This document shows, piece after piece, positions 8,265 to 17,254 of a stretch of 64,000 nucleotides of DNA; positions within the stretch are counted from its first letter, which is position 1; each line of letters starts with the position of its first letter. This DNA is from Acidimicrobiales bacterium (lineage in GTDB: Bacteria > Actinomycetota > Acidimicrobiia > Acidimicrobiales > SZUA-35): the NCBI GenBank assembly GCA_041394265.1, contig JAWKIO010000005.1, positions 3,968,001 to 4,032,000 on the forward strand, written 5' to 3'. The translations under genes and the position numbers were made by a program. The notes below the pieces were generated by a model. It saw nothing but the letters and a program-made list of their open reading frames with translations. It was not told the origin of the DNA and made no database searches.

Positions 8265-9234
8265 CGAGCCGACGCTGACCGAAGTGGCCGACGGCGTGTT
8301 CGCCTGGGTCCAGCCGGACGGATCGTGGGGACTGTCGAACGCAGGCCTCGTGCGTGGCGACGCCGAGTCGACGCTCGTCGACACCCTGTTCGACCTCCAG
8401 CTCACCCAGGCGATGCTCGATCGCATGGCGTCGATCACCGACGCTGCGCCGATCCAGACCGTTGTCAACACGCACGCGAACGGCGACCACTGCTACGGCA
8501 ACCAGCTGCTCGCGGGGCCCGGCGTCGAGTTCGTCTCGTCGCACGCAACGAGCGACGAGATCAGCGAGGTGCCTGCCGGCCGTCTCACGGGGCTCGTCCA
8601 AGCGTCGACCGGCAACGTTGGCGAGTTCCTCCGGGCAGCCTTCGGGGCGTTCGACTTCTCCGGGATCGACGTCCCGCCGATGACGACCACGTTCTCCGGC
8701 CGAACGAGTGTCACGGTGGGCGGACGGACGGTGGAACTGATCGAGGTCGGCCCTGCCCACACCGCAGGCGACCTCCTTGCGTGGCTCCCCGACGAGCGCG
8801 TGTTGTTCACCGGCGACATCCTCTTCATCGGCGGTACACCGATCATGTGGGCCGGTCCGATCGGCAACTGGATCCGCGCCTGCGACCTCATCGCCGAGTT
8901 GCAGCCGGCGGTGATCGTCCCAGGGCACGGTCCGCTCACCGACGTCGCCGGGGCGACCGAGGTCGGCGACTACCTCCGTCTCATCCGGGATGGCGTCACG
9001 TCTCGTCATGCTGCGGGCATGACCCCGAGGGAAGCGTCCCTCGACCTTGACACCGAGCTCAATGGCACGCGATTCGGGATATGGTCCGACCGCGAGCGCC
9101 TCGTCGCCACCGTGCACACGATGTGGAAGGAAGTGGAACCCGGCTACTCGCCGCCCGACGTGATGGCCGTCTTCGAGATGATGGCGGCCGACTGGAAGCG
9201 TGGGCAGGCTGCATCGGAAGGGACCGCACCGTGA
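8257..9234 (+). CDS. MBL-fold metallohydrolase
   Basis: A protein of 325 residues with the metallo-beta-lactamase metal motif VNTHANGDHCYGN (His 73, Asp 77, His 78), PAHTAGDLLAW with a further ligand, TGDILF with the bridging Asp, and VPGHGP with the last His. The fold hydrolyses thioesters, lactones or similar bonds. A GAGGAGG at 8241-8247 precedes ATG 8257. The start overlaps the PhyH stop by 8 bases and the end overlaps the FAH start (GTGA), so translation is coupled. The extra C-terminal helices (about residues 240-325) are typical of the alkyl-sulfatase or quinoprotein-relay branches. Confidence 0.87.
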   Translation: MHDEPTLTEVADGVFAWVQPDGSWGLSNAGLVRGDAESTLVDTLFDLQLTQAMLDRMASITDAAPIQTVVNTHANGDHCYGNQLLAGPGVEFVSSHATSDEISEVPAGRLTGLVQASTGNVGEFLRAAFGAFDFSGIDVPPMTTTFSGRTSVTVGGRTVELIEVGPAHTAGDLLAWLPDERVLFTGDILFIGGTPIMWAGPIGNWIRACDLIAELQPAVIVPGHGPLTDVAGATEVGDYLRLIRDGVTSRHAAGMTPREASLDLDTELNGTRFGIWSDRERLVATVHTMWKEVEPGYSPPDVMAVFEMMAADWKRGQAASEGTAP

Positions 9235-10163
9235 AATGGGTGACGTACCGCTCGACGGCGGGAGAACGGGCCGGCCTCGTCGCAGGAGAGGAGATCCTCG
9301 GACACGAGCCCGGCTCGACGCTCGTCGATCTGCTCCGTGCCGACGGCGGGCTCGACGCTGCGGCCGAGGCGATCAGCGCTTCGCCTGCCGAGCGTGTGTC
9401 ACTGGCGGGCGCCGACCTTGCCGCGCCGTTCGCACCGCACCAGATCCGGGATTCGCTGTGCTTCCTCGACCATCTCCGGAACTGTCGTGGTGGCGCCGAG
9501 CTCGAACCGATCTGGAGCGAGCTTCCTGCCATGTACTTCAGCAACGTGTCGGCCGTTGTCGGCCCCTACGATCCGGTCCGCATCTCGCCCGGGTGCTCGA
9601 TGTTCGACTTCGAACTGGAAATCGGGGCCGTCGTTGGGCACGAGGTCGCCGACGTGGACCCGGCCGATGGTCCCGACGCCATCGTGGGCTTCGCGATCTT
9701 CTGTGACTGGAGTGCTCGCGACGTCCAGCTCCGCGAGATGGGTCTGAGCCTCGGGCCCGCCAAGGGCAAGGACGGGGCCAACACGGTCGGGCCGTGGTTG
9801 GTGACGGTCGACGAGTTGGCCGAGCGCCGAACCGAGACCGGATTCGACTTGCACGGTCGTGCGTTCGTCAACGGTGAACTCGTGGGCGGAGGATCCTTCG
9901 GCGCGATGGACTGGAGTTGGGGCCAGGTCGTCGCCTACGCCTCTCGCGGCACTCGACTGCTTCCTGGCGATCTGCTGGGTTCGGGCACGGTCCCGACCGG
10001 ATGCCTGCTCGAACACTTTCAAACGGCCCACGACGACTTCAGGGGCTGGCTCCGACCGGGCGATGTCGTCCGCCTCGAGGTCGACGGACTCGGTCACACG
10101 GAACAGACCGTGCTCGAAGCCGTTCCGCCCATCCCGCTCAGGGGCCGTCGGGCCATCAGTTGA
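9231..10163 (+). CDS. fumarylacetoacetate hydrolase family protein
   Basis: A 310-residue FAH-superfamily enzyme. MFDFELEIGAVVG carries the acidic metal ligands, CDWSARDVQLREM and GPAKGKDGANTVGPWLVT form the central conserved block, and GSGTVPTGCLLE is the C-terminal signature. Such enzymes hydrolyse or decarboxylate beta-diketones and 2-oxo-acid intermediates of aromatic catabolism. GTG 9231 overlaps the preceding stop. As the third gene of the PhyH-MBL-FAH operon it would cleave the product made by the upstream enzymes; the order of the steps is inference. Confidence 0.9.
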   Translation: MKWVTYRSTAGERAGLVAGEEILGHEPGSTLVDLLRADGGLDAAAEAISASPAERVSLAGADLAAPFAPHQIRDSLCFLDHLRNCRGGAELEPIWSELPAMYFSNVSAVVGPYDPVRISPGCSMFDFELEIGAVVGHEVADVDPADGPDAIVGFAIFCDWSARDVQLREMGLSLGPAKGKDGANTVGPWLVTVDELAERRTETGFDLHGRAFVNGELVGGGSFGAMDWSWGQVVAYASRGTRLLPGDLLGSGTVPTGCLLEHFQTAHDDFRGWLRPGDVVRLEVDGLGHTEQTVLEAVPPIPLRGRRAIS

Positions 10164-10175
10164 TGGCAGGTTGCG

Positions 10176-11576
10176 CTACTGGCGGCTGGCTGTCGCTGGT
10201 CGCAAGAGCGTTGTAGCGAGTGCGGCGGCGACGGCGATCGCTGCGGCGATGAGGAGGCTGAAGCTCATGCCGCGGTCGATGCCGGTGGGGTGGGCGAGGA
10301 GTGCGCCGAAGATGGCGATGGCGAGGGCGCCGCCGAGTTGTCGGCTGGTGTTGAACACGCCGCTGGCGGCTCCGGCGAGGGGGTCGGGGACGCTGTTGAG
10401 GAGGATGGCGGTGATGGGTGGGATGATGAGGGGTCCGGCAAGTCCGGGGAGCGCCATCAACGCAGCGATCAGTGCGGGGCTGGCGGTTGTGGTGGTGGCG
10501 GCGAGCGCGACGAGTCCGGCGGCCATGAGGGCGAGGCCGGTGATGATGACGCGTCGGCTGCCGAAGCGGCGGGCGATGATGGCGGCGAAGCTGACGAGTG
10601 CGGCGCCGGTGAGCATCATGGGGAGGAAGACAAGGCCGGTCTGGAACGGGGTGAGTCCGCGTCGTTGTTGGAGGTAGAGGCTCATGACGAAGGGGAGCCC
10701 GTAGTAGCCGACGACGAACGCGAAGCCGACAGCCATGGAGACGACGACGTTGCGCCGTCCGAACAGTTCGAGGGGCACCATCGGCCGTTCGCTGGCTTGT
10801 TGGCTGCGCACGAACACGACGGTGCCGACGACCGCGGTCGCGAACGCAGCGAGCACATCAGGGGCGGTGATGCCGTGAACGCCGGCTTCGATGGCGCCGT
10901 AGGTGAGGCCTCCCATCGCTGCGATGGCGCTGAGTGTCCCGGTGGCGTCGATCGTGGCATCGCGGGTTGGCGACGGCCGACTCTTGGTCGCGAACGCAAC
11001 GGCGGCAATACCGACGGGGAGGTTGACGAGGAAGATCAGCCGCCAGGACGCAACCGTCAGGACACCACCGAGGAGAGGACCCGAGGAGGAGGCGATGGCG
11101 CCGCCGACACCCCACAGGGCGAGAGCGTGGGCTCGTCGTGCGGGATCGGGGTAGGCATGGCTGATCAGCGCCATGCAAGCGGGCATCATCAGGGCAGCGG
11201 CTGAGCCCTGGGCAATGCGGGCGGCGATGAGGGTGCCGAGCCCGGGTGCGAGCCCGCAGGCGATCGAGGCGACAGTGAAGGCAGTGACACCGATGATGAA
11301 TGCTCGGCGGGCGCCGGCACGGTCGGTGACGGCGCCGGCGGTGAGGAGGAGGGCGGCGAACATGAGGGTGTAGCCATCCACGATCCACTGCAGACCGTTG
11401 ATGCCGCCGCCGAGGTCGGTACGGATGCGAGGGAGTGCGACGTTGACGACGACAGCATCGAAGGTGACGATGAACGACGCGACGACCGCTGCCAGGAGGG
11501 CGTAGCGGGTGCTCCGCTCATCATGGAGATCGGATGCCGTCGACTCGTGGGCGACGACCGTGCTGGGCGACGACAT
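10176..11576 (-). CDS. DHA2-family (EmrB/QacA-like) MFS drug exporter
   Basis: A protein of 466 residues with about 14 membrane helices. FDAVVVNVALPRIRTDLG is the helix 1 motif D1 of the DHA2 family, and GRRNVVVSMAV lies in the second half. LNSVPDPLAGAASGVFNTSRQLGG is split as LNSVPDPLAGAASG and VFNTSRQLGG near residues 395-420. The family exports drugs or metabolites by proton antiport. It is divergent from an MmyB-like regulator gene 137 bp away, so the regulator may control it. The opposite strand has long open frames that are only mirrors of this gene. Confidence 0.9.
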   Translation of the reverse strand: MSSPSTVVAHESTASDLHDERSTRYALLAAVVASFIVTFDAVVVNVALPRIRTDLGGGINGLQWIVDGYTLMFAALLLTAGAVTDRAGARRAFIIGVTAFTVASIACGLAPGLGTLIAARIAQGSAAALMMPACMALISHAYPDPARRAHALALWGVGGAIASSSGPLLGGVLTVASWRLIFLVNLPVGIAAVAFATKSRPSPTRDATIDATGTLSAIAAMGGLTYGAIEAGVHGITAPDVLAAFATAVVGTVVFVRSQQASERPMVPLELFGRRNVVVSMAVGFAFVVGYYGLPFVMSLYLQQRRGLTPFQTGLVFLPMMLTGAALVSFAAIIARRFGSRRVIITGLALMAAGLVALAATTTTASPALIAALMALPGLAGPLIIPPITAILLNSVPDPLAGAASGVFNTSRQLGGALAIAIFGALLAHPTGIDRGMSFSLLIAAAIAVAAALATTLLRPATASRQ

Positions 11577-11713
11577 CGAGGTGCCTCGGTTCAGGGCGGC
11601 GTGGGCGAAGGTTGGTGTGAGTGAAATCTATTGGCGTCGTCGTGGGGAGAGTTCGCTGCGAGGGGTACCAGCAGGGCACCCCACGCCAGCACTACCCGTC
11701 GTACGATCGCCGG

Positions 11714-12601
11714 GTGGACCGCCGGAGCGAAGTGCGTGACTTCTTGACCTCTCGCCGGGCGCGGGTGACTGCGGACCGGGTTGGCCTGCCGCCTGGGCTC
11801 AACCGTCGCGTGCCGGGTTTACGCCGCAGCGAGGTCGCTGCGGTGGCTGGGTTGAGTGTGGAGTACTACACCCGCATCGAGCGCGGCTCGCTCGATGGTG
11901 TGTCCGAGCAAGTGCTGGATGCGATCGCTCGGGCGTTGCTGCTCGATGACGCCGAGCGCGAACATCTCGCGCATCTGGCTCGCCCAGATGCATCGGCTGC
12001 GTTGACGCCGCATCGTCGACGCCCGGCCCCAGCAAAGGTGACGCGCCCGGCGTTGCAGTGGGTACTCGACACGATCACCACCGGTCCGGCGTTCGTCCGC
12101 AACGGCCGGCTCGACTTCCTCGCCGGCAATCGGCTCGGACGTGCGTTCTACGCTCCGGCGCTCACCGACACCCAGCGCGCACCCAACCTGGCGCGCTTCC
12201 TGTTTCTCGATCCGGCGGGTCGTGACTTCCATCCCGACTGGGAGATCGCCGCCGACAACTCGGTGGCGATCCTGCGCACCGAGGCGGGCCGCAACCCACA
12301 CGACCGGGCACTGCACGATCTCGTCGGTGAACTCTCGACCCGGAGCGCAGCGTTCGCCAGCCGTTGGGCTCGCCATGACGTGCGCCGTCACTCGGCAGGG
12401 ACCAAGCGGTTCAACCACCCGGTGGTCGGTGAGGTGACTGTGGCCTACGAGGGACTCGAGATGACCTCGGACGCCGGGCTCGTCATGAACATCTACGCAG
12501 CCGAACCCGGGTCGGAGTCCGACGAGCGGCTCCGACTGCTCGGCTCGTGGGCCGCAACCCAACTCGACGCCAACCAGAACGAAGAGGCCGACCGCGCATG
12601 A
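11714..12601 (+). CDS. MmyB-like Xre regulator
   Basis: A 295-residue regulator. EVRDFLTSRRARVTA and GLRRSEVAAVAGLSVEYYTR form the N-terminal Xre helix-turn-helix (residues 4-60). PAFVRNGRLDFLAGNRLG starts the C-terminal MmyB/PAS-like ligand domain, which binds fatty acids in known members. GTG 11714 is preceded by TACGAT (11702-11707) with a 6-nt gap, which fits a leaderless transcript. Its stop overlaps the esterase ATG (12598-12601), so it heads an operon with the esterase, a cupin and an SDR, and it faces the DHA2 exporter. Confidence 0.88.
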   Translation: MDRRSEVRDFLTSRRARVTADRVGLPPGLNRRVPGLRRSEVAAVAGLSVEYYTRIERGSLDGVSEQVLDAIARALLLDDAEREHLAHLARPDASAALTPHRRRPAPAKVTRPALQWVLDTITTGPAFVRNGRLDFLAGNRLGRAFYAPALTDTQRAPNLARFLFLDPAGRDFHPDWEIAADNSVAILRTEAGRNPHDRALHDLVGELSTRSAAFASRWARHDVRRHSAGTKRFNHPVVGEVTVAYEGLEMTSDAGLVMNIYAAEPGSESDERLRLLGSWAATQLDANQNEEADRA

Positions 12602-14169
12602 CCACACCACGCACCGACGAGCGCGACGCACTGGTGATCGAGACCAGCGGAGGCGCCGTCCGTGGCGTCACCGATGGGCGGGTGGTGTCGTGGAAGGGGA
12701 TCCCGTACGCGGCGCCGCCGGTCGGATCGTTGCGGTTCGCCCCGCCCGAGCCCCACCCTGGCTGGTCGGGTGTGTTCGATGCCGCCGAGTTCGGGCCGGC
12801 GTCCCCACAGTTGCCGGGGCCGATGTCGGTCGGTCGCCCGAACGACGTCGTGGAGTCCGAGGACTGCCTGAACCTCAACGTGTGGGCACCGGCAACGCCT
12901 GCTGAGAAGTCTCGAGCGGTGATGGTGTGGGTGCACGGCGGCGCAAACTTCGGCGGTTCGAGTTCGGAGTGGTTCTACGACGGCACCAATCTCGCCGACC
13001 GGCAAGACATCGTGGTGGTGTCGATCAACTACCGGCTCGGGATGCTCGGCGGCCTGTCGCTCGACAACGACGCCACCATGGGCAACAACGATCTCCTCGA
13101 CGTCATCCTTGCGATGAGGTGGGTACAGGACAACATCGCCAACTTCGGCGGAGACCCTCACCGGGTGACGATCGCTGGAGAGTCCGCCGGTGCGTGCATG
13201 ATCTCCGACCTATTGGTCAGCGACCGGGCCGAAGGGCTGTTCGAGCAGGCGATCATCTCGAGCGGCCACGGTCAGGCGAACTCGGACCGAGCGTTTGCCC
13301 ACCTCACTCGCGACCTCCACCTGGCCGCGTTGGGTGAGACGCTCGACGACGGCACCCTCGATCGGCTTCGCCAACAGCCCGTCGATGCGCTCCTCGCCGC
13401 ACAAGGCCGGACGATCGTTGCGGTGAAGACGCCCTACAAGACGGTCGAGGACGGCCACATCGTCCCCATCACCGTGATGGAGGCGTTTGCTGCGGGCAAG
13501 CAGCATCGGGTGCCGATCCTGGTCGGCACGACCCGTGACGAGCACAACCTGTTCGCCGTCCTCGGCTCCGGGCACAACGTCCCGCCGGCAGAGGTGCCGC
13601 TGAGGGAACGCTTCCGCAACATCCTGGTCGACGCCGACGAAGCGGTCCTCGACGAGCTCGAGCAGCGTTACCTCGACCTTGTCGACAATGACGAGACCGC
13701 AGCGTGGAACGTCGCTTGCACCGACCGGGACTGGCGGGCGCCGCAGCGAACCATGGCGCTTCACCACGCCGACAGTGGCGCCCCGGTCTACGCCTATGAC
13801 TGGGCGTTCCCCTCGACCCAGGTCGGCGGAGCGCTCGGGGCGTGCCACGCGCTCGATCTCCCGTTCTGGTTCGACAACCTCCACCAGCCCGGTGTCGACC
13901 AACTCGTCGGCTCCGCCAGCGACAACCCGCAGCGTGACCTGGTCGCTGCCATGTCGAGCGATGCGTGGGGCTCGTTCGTCCGCGACGGACGCCCCTCGTC
14001 CGAGCACCTCCCGGACTGGCCGCGCTATGACCGGTCCGGCCGGGCGACGATGGTCATCGCTGCCGAACCCCACGTCGGGCCTGGGCTCCACGACGGACGA
14101 CTCGATGCCTGGGACGAGATCGAGGCGATCCCGCCGCTGTGGACGCCGTACGAGCCAGCCGCCGACTGA
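12598..14169 (+). CDS. type B carboxylesterase
   Basis: A 523-residue alpha/beta hydrolase of the para-nitrobenzyl esterase type. SEDCLNLNVW is the type B signature (88-97), WVHGGANFGG forms the oxyanion hole (111-120) and GESAGA carries the nucleophile Ser 196. The length is usual for the family. No signal peptide is seen, so it is probably cytoplasmic. It overlaps the regulator gene by 4 bases and is followed after 25 bp by the cupin. Esterase, cupin and SDR together suggest degradation of an ester-linked compound, but the compound cannot be named. Confidence 0.92.
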   Translation: MTTPRTDERDALVIETSGGAVRGVTDGRVVSWKGIPYAAPPVGSLRFAPPEPHPGWSGVFDAAEFGPASPQLPGPMSVGRPNDVVESEDCLNLNVWAPATPAEKSRAVMVWVHGGANFGGSSSEWFYDGTNLADRQDIVVVSINYRLGMLGGLSLDNDATMGNNDLLDVILAMRWVQDNIANFGGDPHRVTIAGESAGACMISDLLVSDRAEGLFEQAIISSGHGQANSDRAFAHLTRDLHLAALGETLDDGTLDRLRQQPVDALLAAQGRTIVAVKTPYKTVEDGHIVPITVMEAFAAGKQHRVPILVGTTRDEHNLFAVLGSGHNVPPAEVPLRERFRNILVDADEAVLDELEQRYLDLVDNDETAAWNVACTDRDWRAPQRTMALHHADSGAPVYAYDWAFPSTQVGGALGACHALDLPFWFDNLHQPGVDQLVGSASDNPQRDLVAAMSSDAWGSFVRDGRPSSEHLPDWPRYDRSGRATMVIAAEPHVGPGLHDGRLDAWDEIEAIPPLWTPYEPAAD

Positions 14170-14194
14170 CCACCTCGTGAGAAGGGAACCGACG

Positions 14195-14611
14195 ATGACC
14201 GAGATCCATCGACTCGCCGACCAGACCGAAACTGAAGGACCAGCCGACTACTTCACCGGCCGGGCCACGATCCGAGGCCTGTTCGCACGCGACGACCCGT
14301 CCCGGGTGACGGGTGCGATCGTCACCTTCGAACCCGGTGCTCGCACCGCATGGCACTCCCACCCGCTCGGCCAAACCCTGATCGTGCTGGATGGCCTCGG
14401 CTGGACCCAGGTCGAGGACGAACCGGTGCAGGAGTTCGCAGCCGGCGACATCCTGCTTTGCCCACCCGACCGGCCCCATTGGCACGGCGCCTCCCCCGAC
14501 GGTCCGATGACCCATGCCGCGATACAAGAAGCACTCGACGGCACCAACGTCGTGTGGATGCACCACGTCACCGACGACGAATACCTCGCCGGCCGACACA
14601 CCGCCGACTGA
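14195..14611 (+). CDS. cupin-domain protein
   Basis: A single-cupin protein of 138 residues. The two metal motifs are complete: PGARTAWHSHPLGQTLIVL (motif 1, near residues 46-64) and PPDRPHWHGASPDGPMTH (motif 2, near 89-106). This is the (R)-mandelonitrile lyase / QdtA-like small cupin group often annotated as carboxymuconolactone-associated cupins. GAAGGGA (14181-14187) precedes ATG 14195. Its TGA shares one base with the ATG of the downstream SDR (TGATG at 14609-14613). Confidence 0.85.
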   Translation: MTEIHRLADQTETEGPADYFTGRATIRGLFARDDPSRVTGAIVTFEPGARTAWHSHPLGQTLIVLDGLGWTQVEDEPVQEFAAGDILLCPPDRPHWHGASPDGPMTHAAIQEALDGTNVVWMHHVTDDEYLAGRHTAD

Positions 14612-15375
14612 TGCCAACTACCGGACACACCCGACAGTTCGACGGCAAGGTCGCCTTCATTACCGGCGCAGGCAGCGGTATCGGTCGCGGCACCGCCCTT
14701 GCCTTCGCTCGCCACGGCGCGACCGTGGCCGCCGTCGGTCTCACCGAAGACCGCGCCAATGAGACGGCCCGAGACATCCAGCGCGCCGGCGGCGACGCAC
14801 TGCCGATCGCCGTCGACGTGACCGACAGCGCAGCGGTAGCCGACGCCGTGCACCAGACGGTCACGCGTTTTGGCCGGCTCGACATCGCCTTCAACAACGC
14901 CGGTGTCGCCCAGCCGCCGACGCCGCTCGCCGAGGAGCAATTCGATCGGGTGCTCGACGTCAACCTTTGAGCCGTGTTCCTGTGTATGCGACACCAGATC
15001 CCTGCCATGATCGCCAACGGCGGTGGCGCGATCGTCAACACCTCCTCCGGTGCCGGTGTCACCGGATTCGCAGGCGGGGCAGCGTACGGCGCCTCCAAGT
15101 TCGGGGTGATCGGACTGACCAAGTGCGCAGCCCTCGACTACGCCGCGCGTGGCATCCGAATCAACGCCATCTGTCCCGGCGTGATCGACACCGAGATGAT
15201 CGCCGCACTCAGTGACACCACGCCCGGGCTCCGAGAGGACTTCATCGCCCAGGAACCGGTCGGCAGACTCGGCACCATCGAGGAGATCGCCGACGCCGTC
15301 CTTTGGCTCTGCTCCGATGCCAACACCTTCACCATCGGCCACGCACTCGTCGTCGACGGCGGCCAGACAGTCTGA
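14611..15375 (+). pseudogene. SDR oxidoreductase interrupted by an in-frame TGA
   Basis: A classical short-chain dehydrogenase in one continuous frame of 255 codons, apart from TGA at 14968-14970. Before the stop are GAGSGIG (cofactor), NNAG and FDRVLDVNL. After it are AVFLCMRHQIPAM, the catalytic Ser (NTSSGAG), YGASK with Tyr/Lys, NAICPGVIDTEM and the C-terminal VDGGQTV. Homologues usually carry Trp or a similar residue at the stop position (VNLWGVF), so TGG to TGA is the simplest lesion. GTG 14974 could restart translation but would lack the Rossmann N-terminus. It is the last gene of the esterase-cupin operon. It could be a true nonsense mutation or a read error. Confidence 0.85.
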
Positions 15376-15472
15376 TCGGTGGGTGCGAGCCAGGGGTGCT
15401 GGCCGACAGCCAACCGTTGCGCTCCGTGAAGGTGTCCAACACGAAGTCTAAGGCACCCGGTTCGGCACCGGC

Positions 15473-15571
15473 CGTGAACGACGAAGGCCGCCGACGGGGC
15501 GTTTGCCCTGGTCGACGGCCTTCTCGAGGTACGCCCCCTGGGACTTGAACCCAGAACCTGCGGATTAAGAG
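15473..15571. repeat. left 99-bp direct repeat (displaced tRNA-Lys 3' half plus terminator)
   Basis: Identical over 99 bp to 18458-18556, with a looser match extending left to 15452. It contains the terminator hairpin and the 3' half of tRNA-Lys (15530-15571) up to the anticodon loop, where identity stops. This is the pattern left when an element integrates into a tRNA gene and rebuilds the 3' end. It is the distal attachment-site copy. Confidence 0.88.
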
Positions 15572-15791
15572 CAGCCGAAGGCCTGTTTCGGCTCGTACCG
15601 GCTGGTGGCGAGAAATACCGCCTGAACTGGGAAAACGTTTGCTTTCCGGTGTTCTTAGATCCCGTCCGATCCCTGTGGATAACCCGTGATCACGGAACTG
15701 TTGTGACCACCTCGTGACCACGGCCGAACTCCGTGCCTGCCGGCATGGGTGTCGAAGTCCGGCGCTTCGCCGGTGTTCGATCCCCTGGGCG

Positions 15792-16541
15792 TCACTCGCT
15801 GATCCGGTCGAGCGCAGCCCGCACCCGAGCAAGGCAGTCGTCGGGCGAGTCAAGGTCGGAGGCCTGGTGCCCGAGCTCCGTTTGCCACGACGAGGCGACC
15901 GAGCGGGGAACTGAGCGCTCGAGATTGGCGGCTCCGGGAGTGAATCCGGCGATCGGGCGCACGAGGGTGACTGCGGTTTCGTCGATGTGTCCGGCGTCGG
16001 CGAGTGCTGCGAGGTCGTAGAGGTCGCGAGGGGTGTGGCGGTCGAACCATGCCATGAGCTTCATCGCGGCGAAACCGCTGGGCGTCGGGACTCTGAGATG
16101 GACCGAGGGAGAGAGGTCCGAGTAGCGCAGCTGAACAGGCTCGATGGCGACGGGAATCGTCTGCCATTCCGGCCGCCGGGCGAACTGCACTTTGACCTCG
16201 AGGTCGTCGGCGGCGAGGGCCCATGTTTCGACCTGGTGCTGGGAGCCGAGGCCGGTCCAGGTGAGGTTCGGGAACTCGCGACGGAGTCGTCTGGTGATGT
16301 GGGCTCGGAGACCGTCGCCGTCGGTGGGCGAGCCGAGGAGCAGATCGATGTCTTCGGACAGGCGGAGGTCGGGCAGCCACGTGCGGCAGAGCGCGGTGCC
16401 ACCGAAGAACGTGACGCGGTCACGGTCGGGCCAGTCGGCGATCGCGGCGAGCACGTGGCTGATGAGGTGGTCGCGGATGATCTGGGTGTCGGGCGCGCCG
16501 AACCGGCCGGCGACCGCTTCGATCTCGGTGCGGTCGATCAT
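15792..16541 (-). CDS. AbiEii-type nucleotidyltransferase toxin
   Basis: A 249-residue AbiEii/DUF1814 nucleotidyltransferase. TFFGGTALCRTW (44-55) and LSEDIDLLLG (61-70) are the GS/DxD catalytic motifs. AAMKLMAWFDRHTPRDLYDL further on supplies the conserved Lys and Asp of the family. Known AbiE toxins are GTP-binding nucleotidyltransferases that arrest growth and abort phage infection. The ATG at 16541 overlaps the antitoxin stop (ATGA), the standard AbiE gene order. The key residues look intact. Confidence 0.9.
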   Translation of the reverse strand: MIDRTEIEAVAGRFGAPDTQIIRDHLISHVLAAIADWPDRDRVTFFGGTALCRTWLPDLRLSEDIDLLLGSPTDGDGLRAHITRRLRREFPNLTWTGLGSQHQVETWALAADDLEVKVQFARRPEWQTIPVAIEPVQLRYSDLSPSVHLRVPTPSGFAAMKLMAWFDRHTPRDLYDLAALADAGHIDETAVTLVRPIAGFTPGAANLERSVPRSVASSWQTELGHQASDLDSPDDCLARVRAALDRISE

Positions 16542-17170
16542 GGCCGGGTTCGACCGAGCATCGTGCGAAGCCTTTGCAGCGTCTTGACGCCGCGCTTCGC
16601 TTCGGCGATCTCGTCGATCAGGTCCCAGTCGATCCGGTCGGCGAGTCGCCGGATCATCTCGGTTCGGGCCTCGTCGGTGATGTTCCAAGCCGGCCGCTCG
16701 CGACAAAGGTCGAGTGCGGTTTGTTCGACGCTCGTGGCCCAGCCCGGCCCGAGGTCGGTCTCCACCTTGACGGTGTCCATGCCCGACAGATCGCGCGTGA
16801 CGAATCGGATCGTCCCGACGATGGTTCCGCGCGTGCGCAACCTTCCCGGGATCGACACGTAGCCCGTGCCGAGGGCTCGCGGATAGCAGCGGTGCGCCCT
16901 GGCCGCCGAGGGGCCGACGAGGGCGACCTCGTCAGGGCCGTAGAGCGCGACTGCCATGCCGAGTGCTGCGCCCTCAATGGTGGGTCGCCATGTCGTGTCC
17001 GGGCCCCGCCGCTCCTCGGGGACGAGAACGTAGAAGCCCTTCGAGAGTTGCAGCACGCTCCCGTTCTCGATGAGTCGCCGCAGCTCGGTGTCTGTCCGCT
17101 CGACGTCGAACGAATCCGGTCGTCCGACTTTCAGCTGGCGGCGAGCGAGCTCGTCAACGATACGAGGCAT
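16538..17170 (-). CDS. AbiEi-type antitoxin/regulator
   Basis: A 210-residue AbiEi protein. The N-terminal winged helix (MPRIVDELARRQLKVGR, then TELRRLIENGSVLQLSKGFY) is followed by the AbiEi domain with GPSAARAHRCYPRALGTGYV near residues 85-105 and VEQTALDLCRERPAW near 155. In characterised type IV systems this protein offsets the AbiEii toxin without binding it and represses the operon through inverted repeats. The ATG at 17170 lies 6 nt after a TACAAT -10 box (17182-17177), a leaderless arrangement. Confidence 0.9.
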   Translation of the reverse strand: MPRIVDELARRQLKVGRPDSFDVERTDTELRRLIENGSVLQLSKGFYVLVPEERRGPDTTWRPTIEGAALGMAVALYGPDEVALVGPSAARAHRCYPRALGTGYVSIPGRLRTRGTIVGTIRFVTRDLSGMDTVKVETDLGPGWATSVEQTALDLCRERPAWNITDEARTEMIRRLADRIDWDLIDEIAEAKRGVKTLQRLRTMLGRTRP

Positions 17171-17176
17171 TCACCG

Positions 17177-17216
17177 ATTGTACGTCATAACACGGTCCAG
17201 GAACCGGGTTATGACG
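17177..17216 (-). promoter_or_regulatory. abiE promoter and AbiEi operator candidate
   Basis: Minus-strand -10 box TACAAT at 17182-17177, directly abutted by a perfect 9-bp inverted repeat: CGTCATAAC (17183-17191) and GTTATGACG (17208-17216). The repeat occupies the spacer/-35 zone, so bound protein would block the promoter. AbiEi of streptococcal and other systems is known to bind inverted repeats in its own promoter. Confidence 0.65.
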
Positions 17217-17254
17217 AAGAAACGAAGTTGCAGCGTTGTAGTTCGTTGGCCTGC

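Noticed and set aside
14968..14970. TGA in the SDR gene as a selenocysteine codon
   Set aside because: The position is not catalytic in SDRs, homologues carry Trp or similar there, and no selenocysteine insertion element or selenocysteine tRNA is seen.
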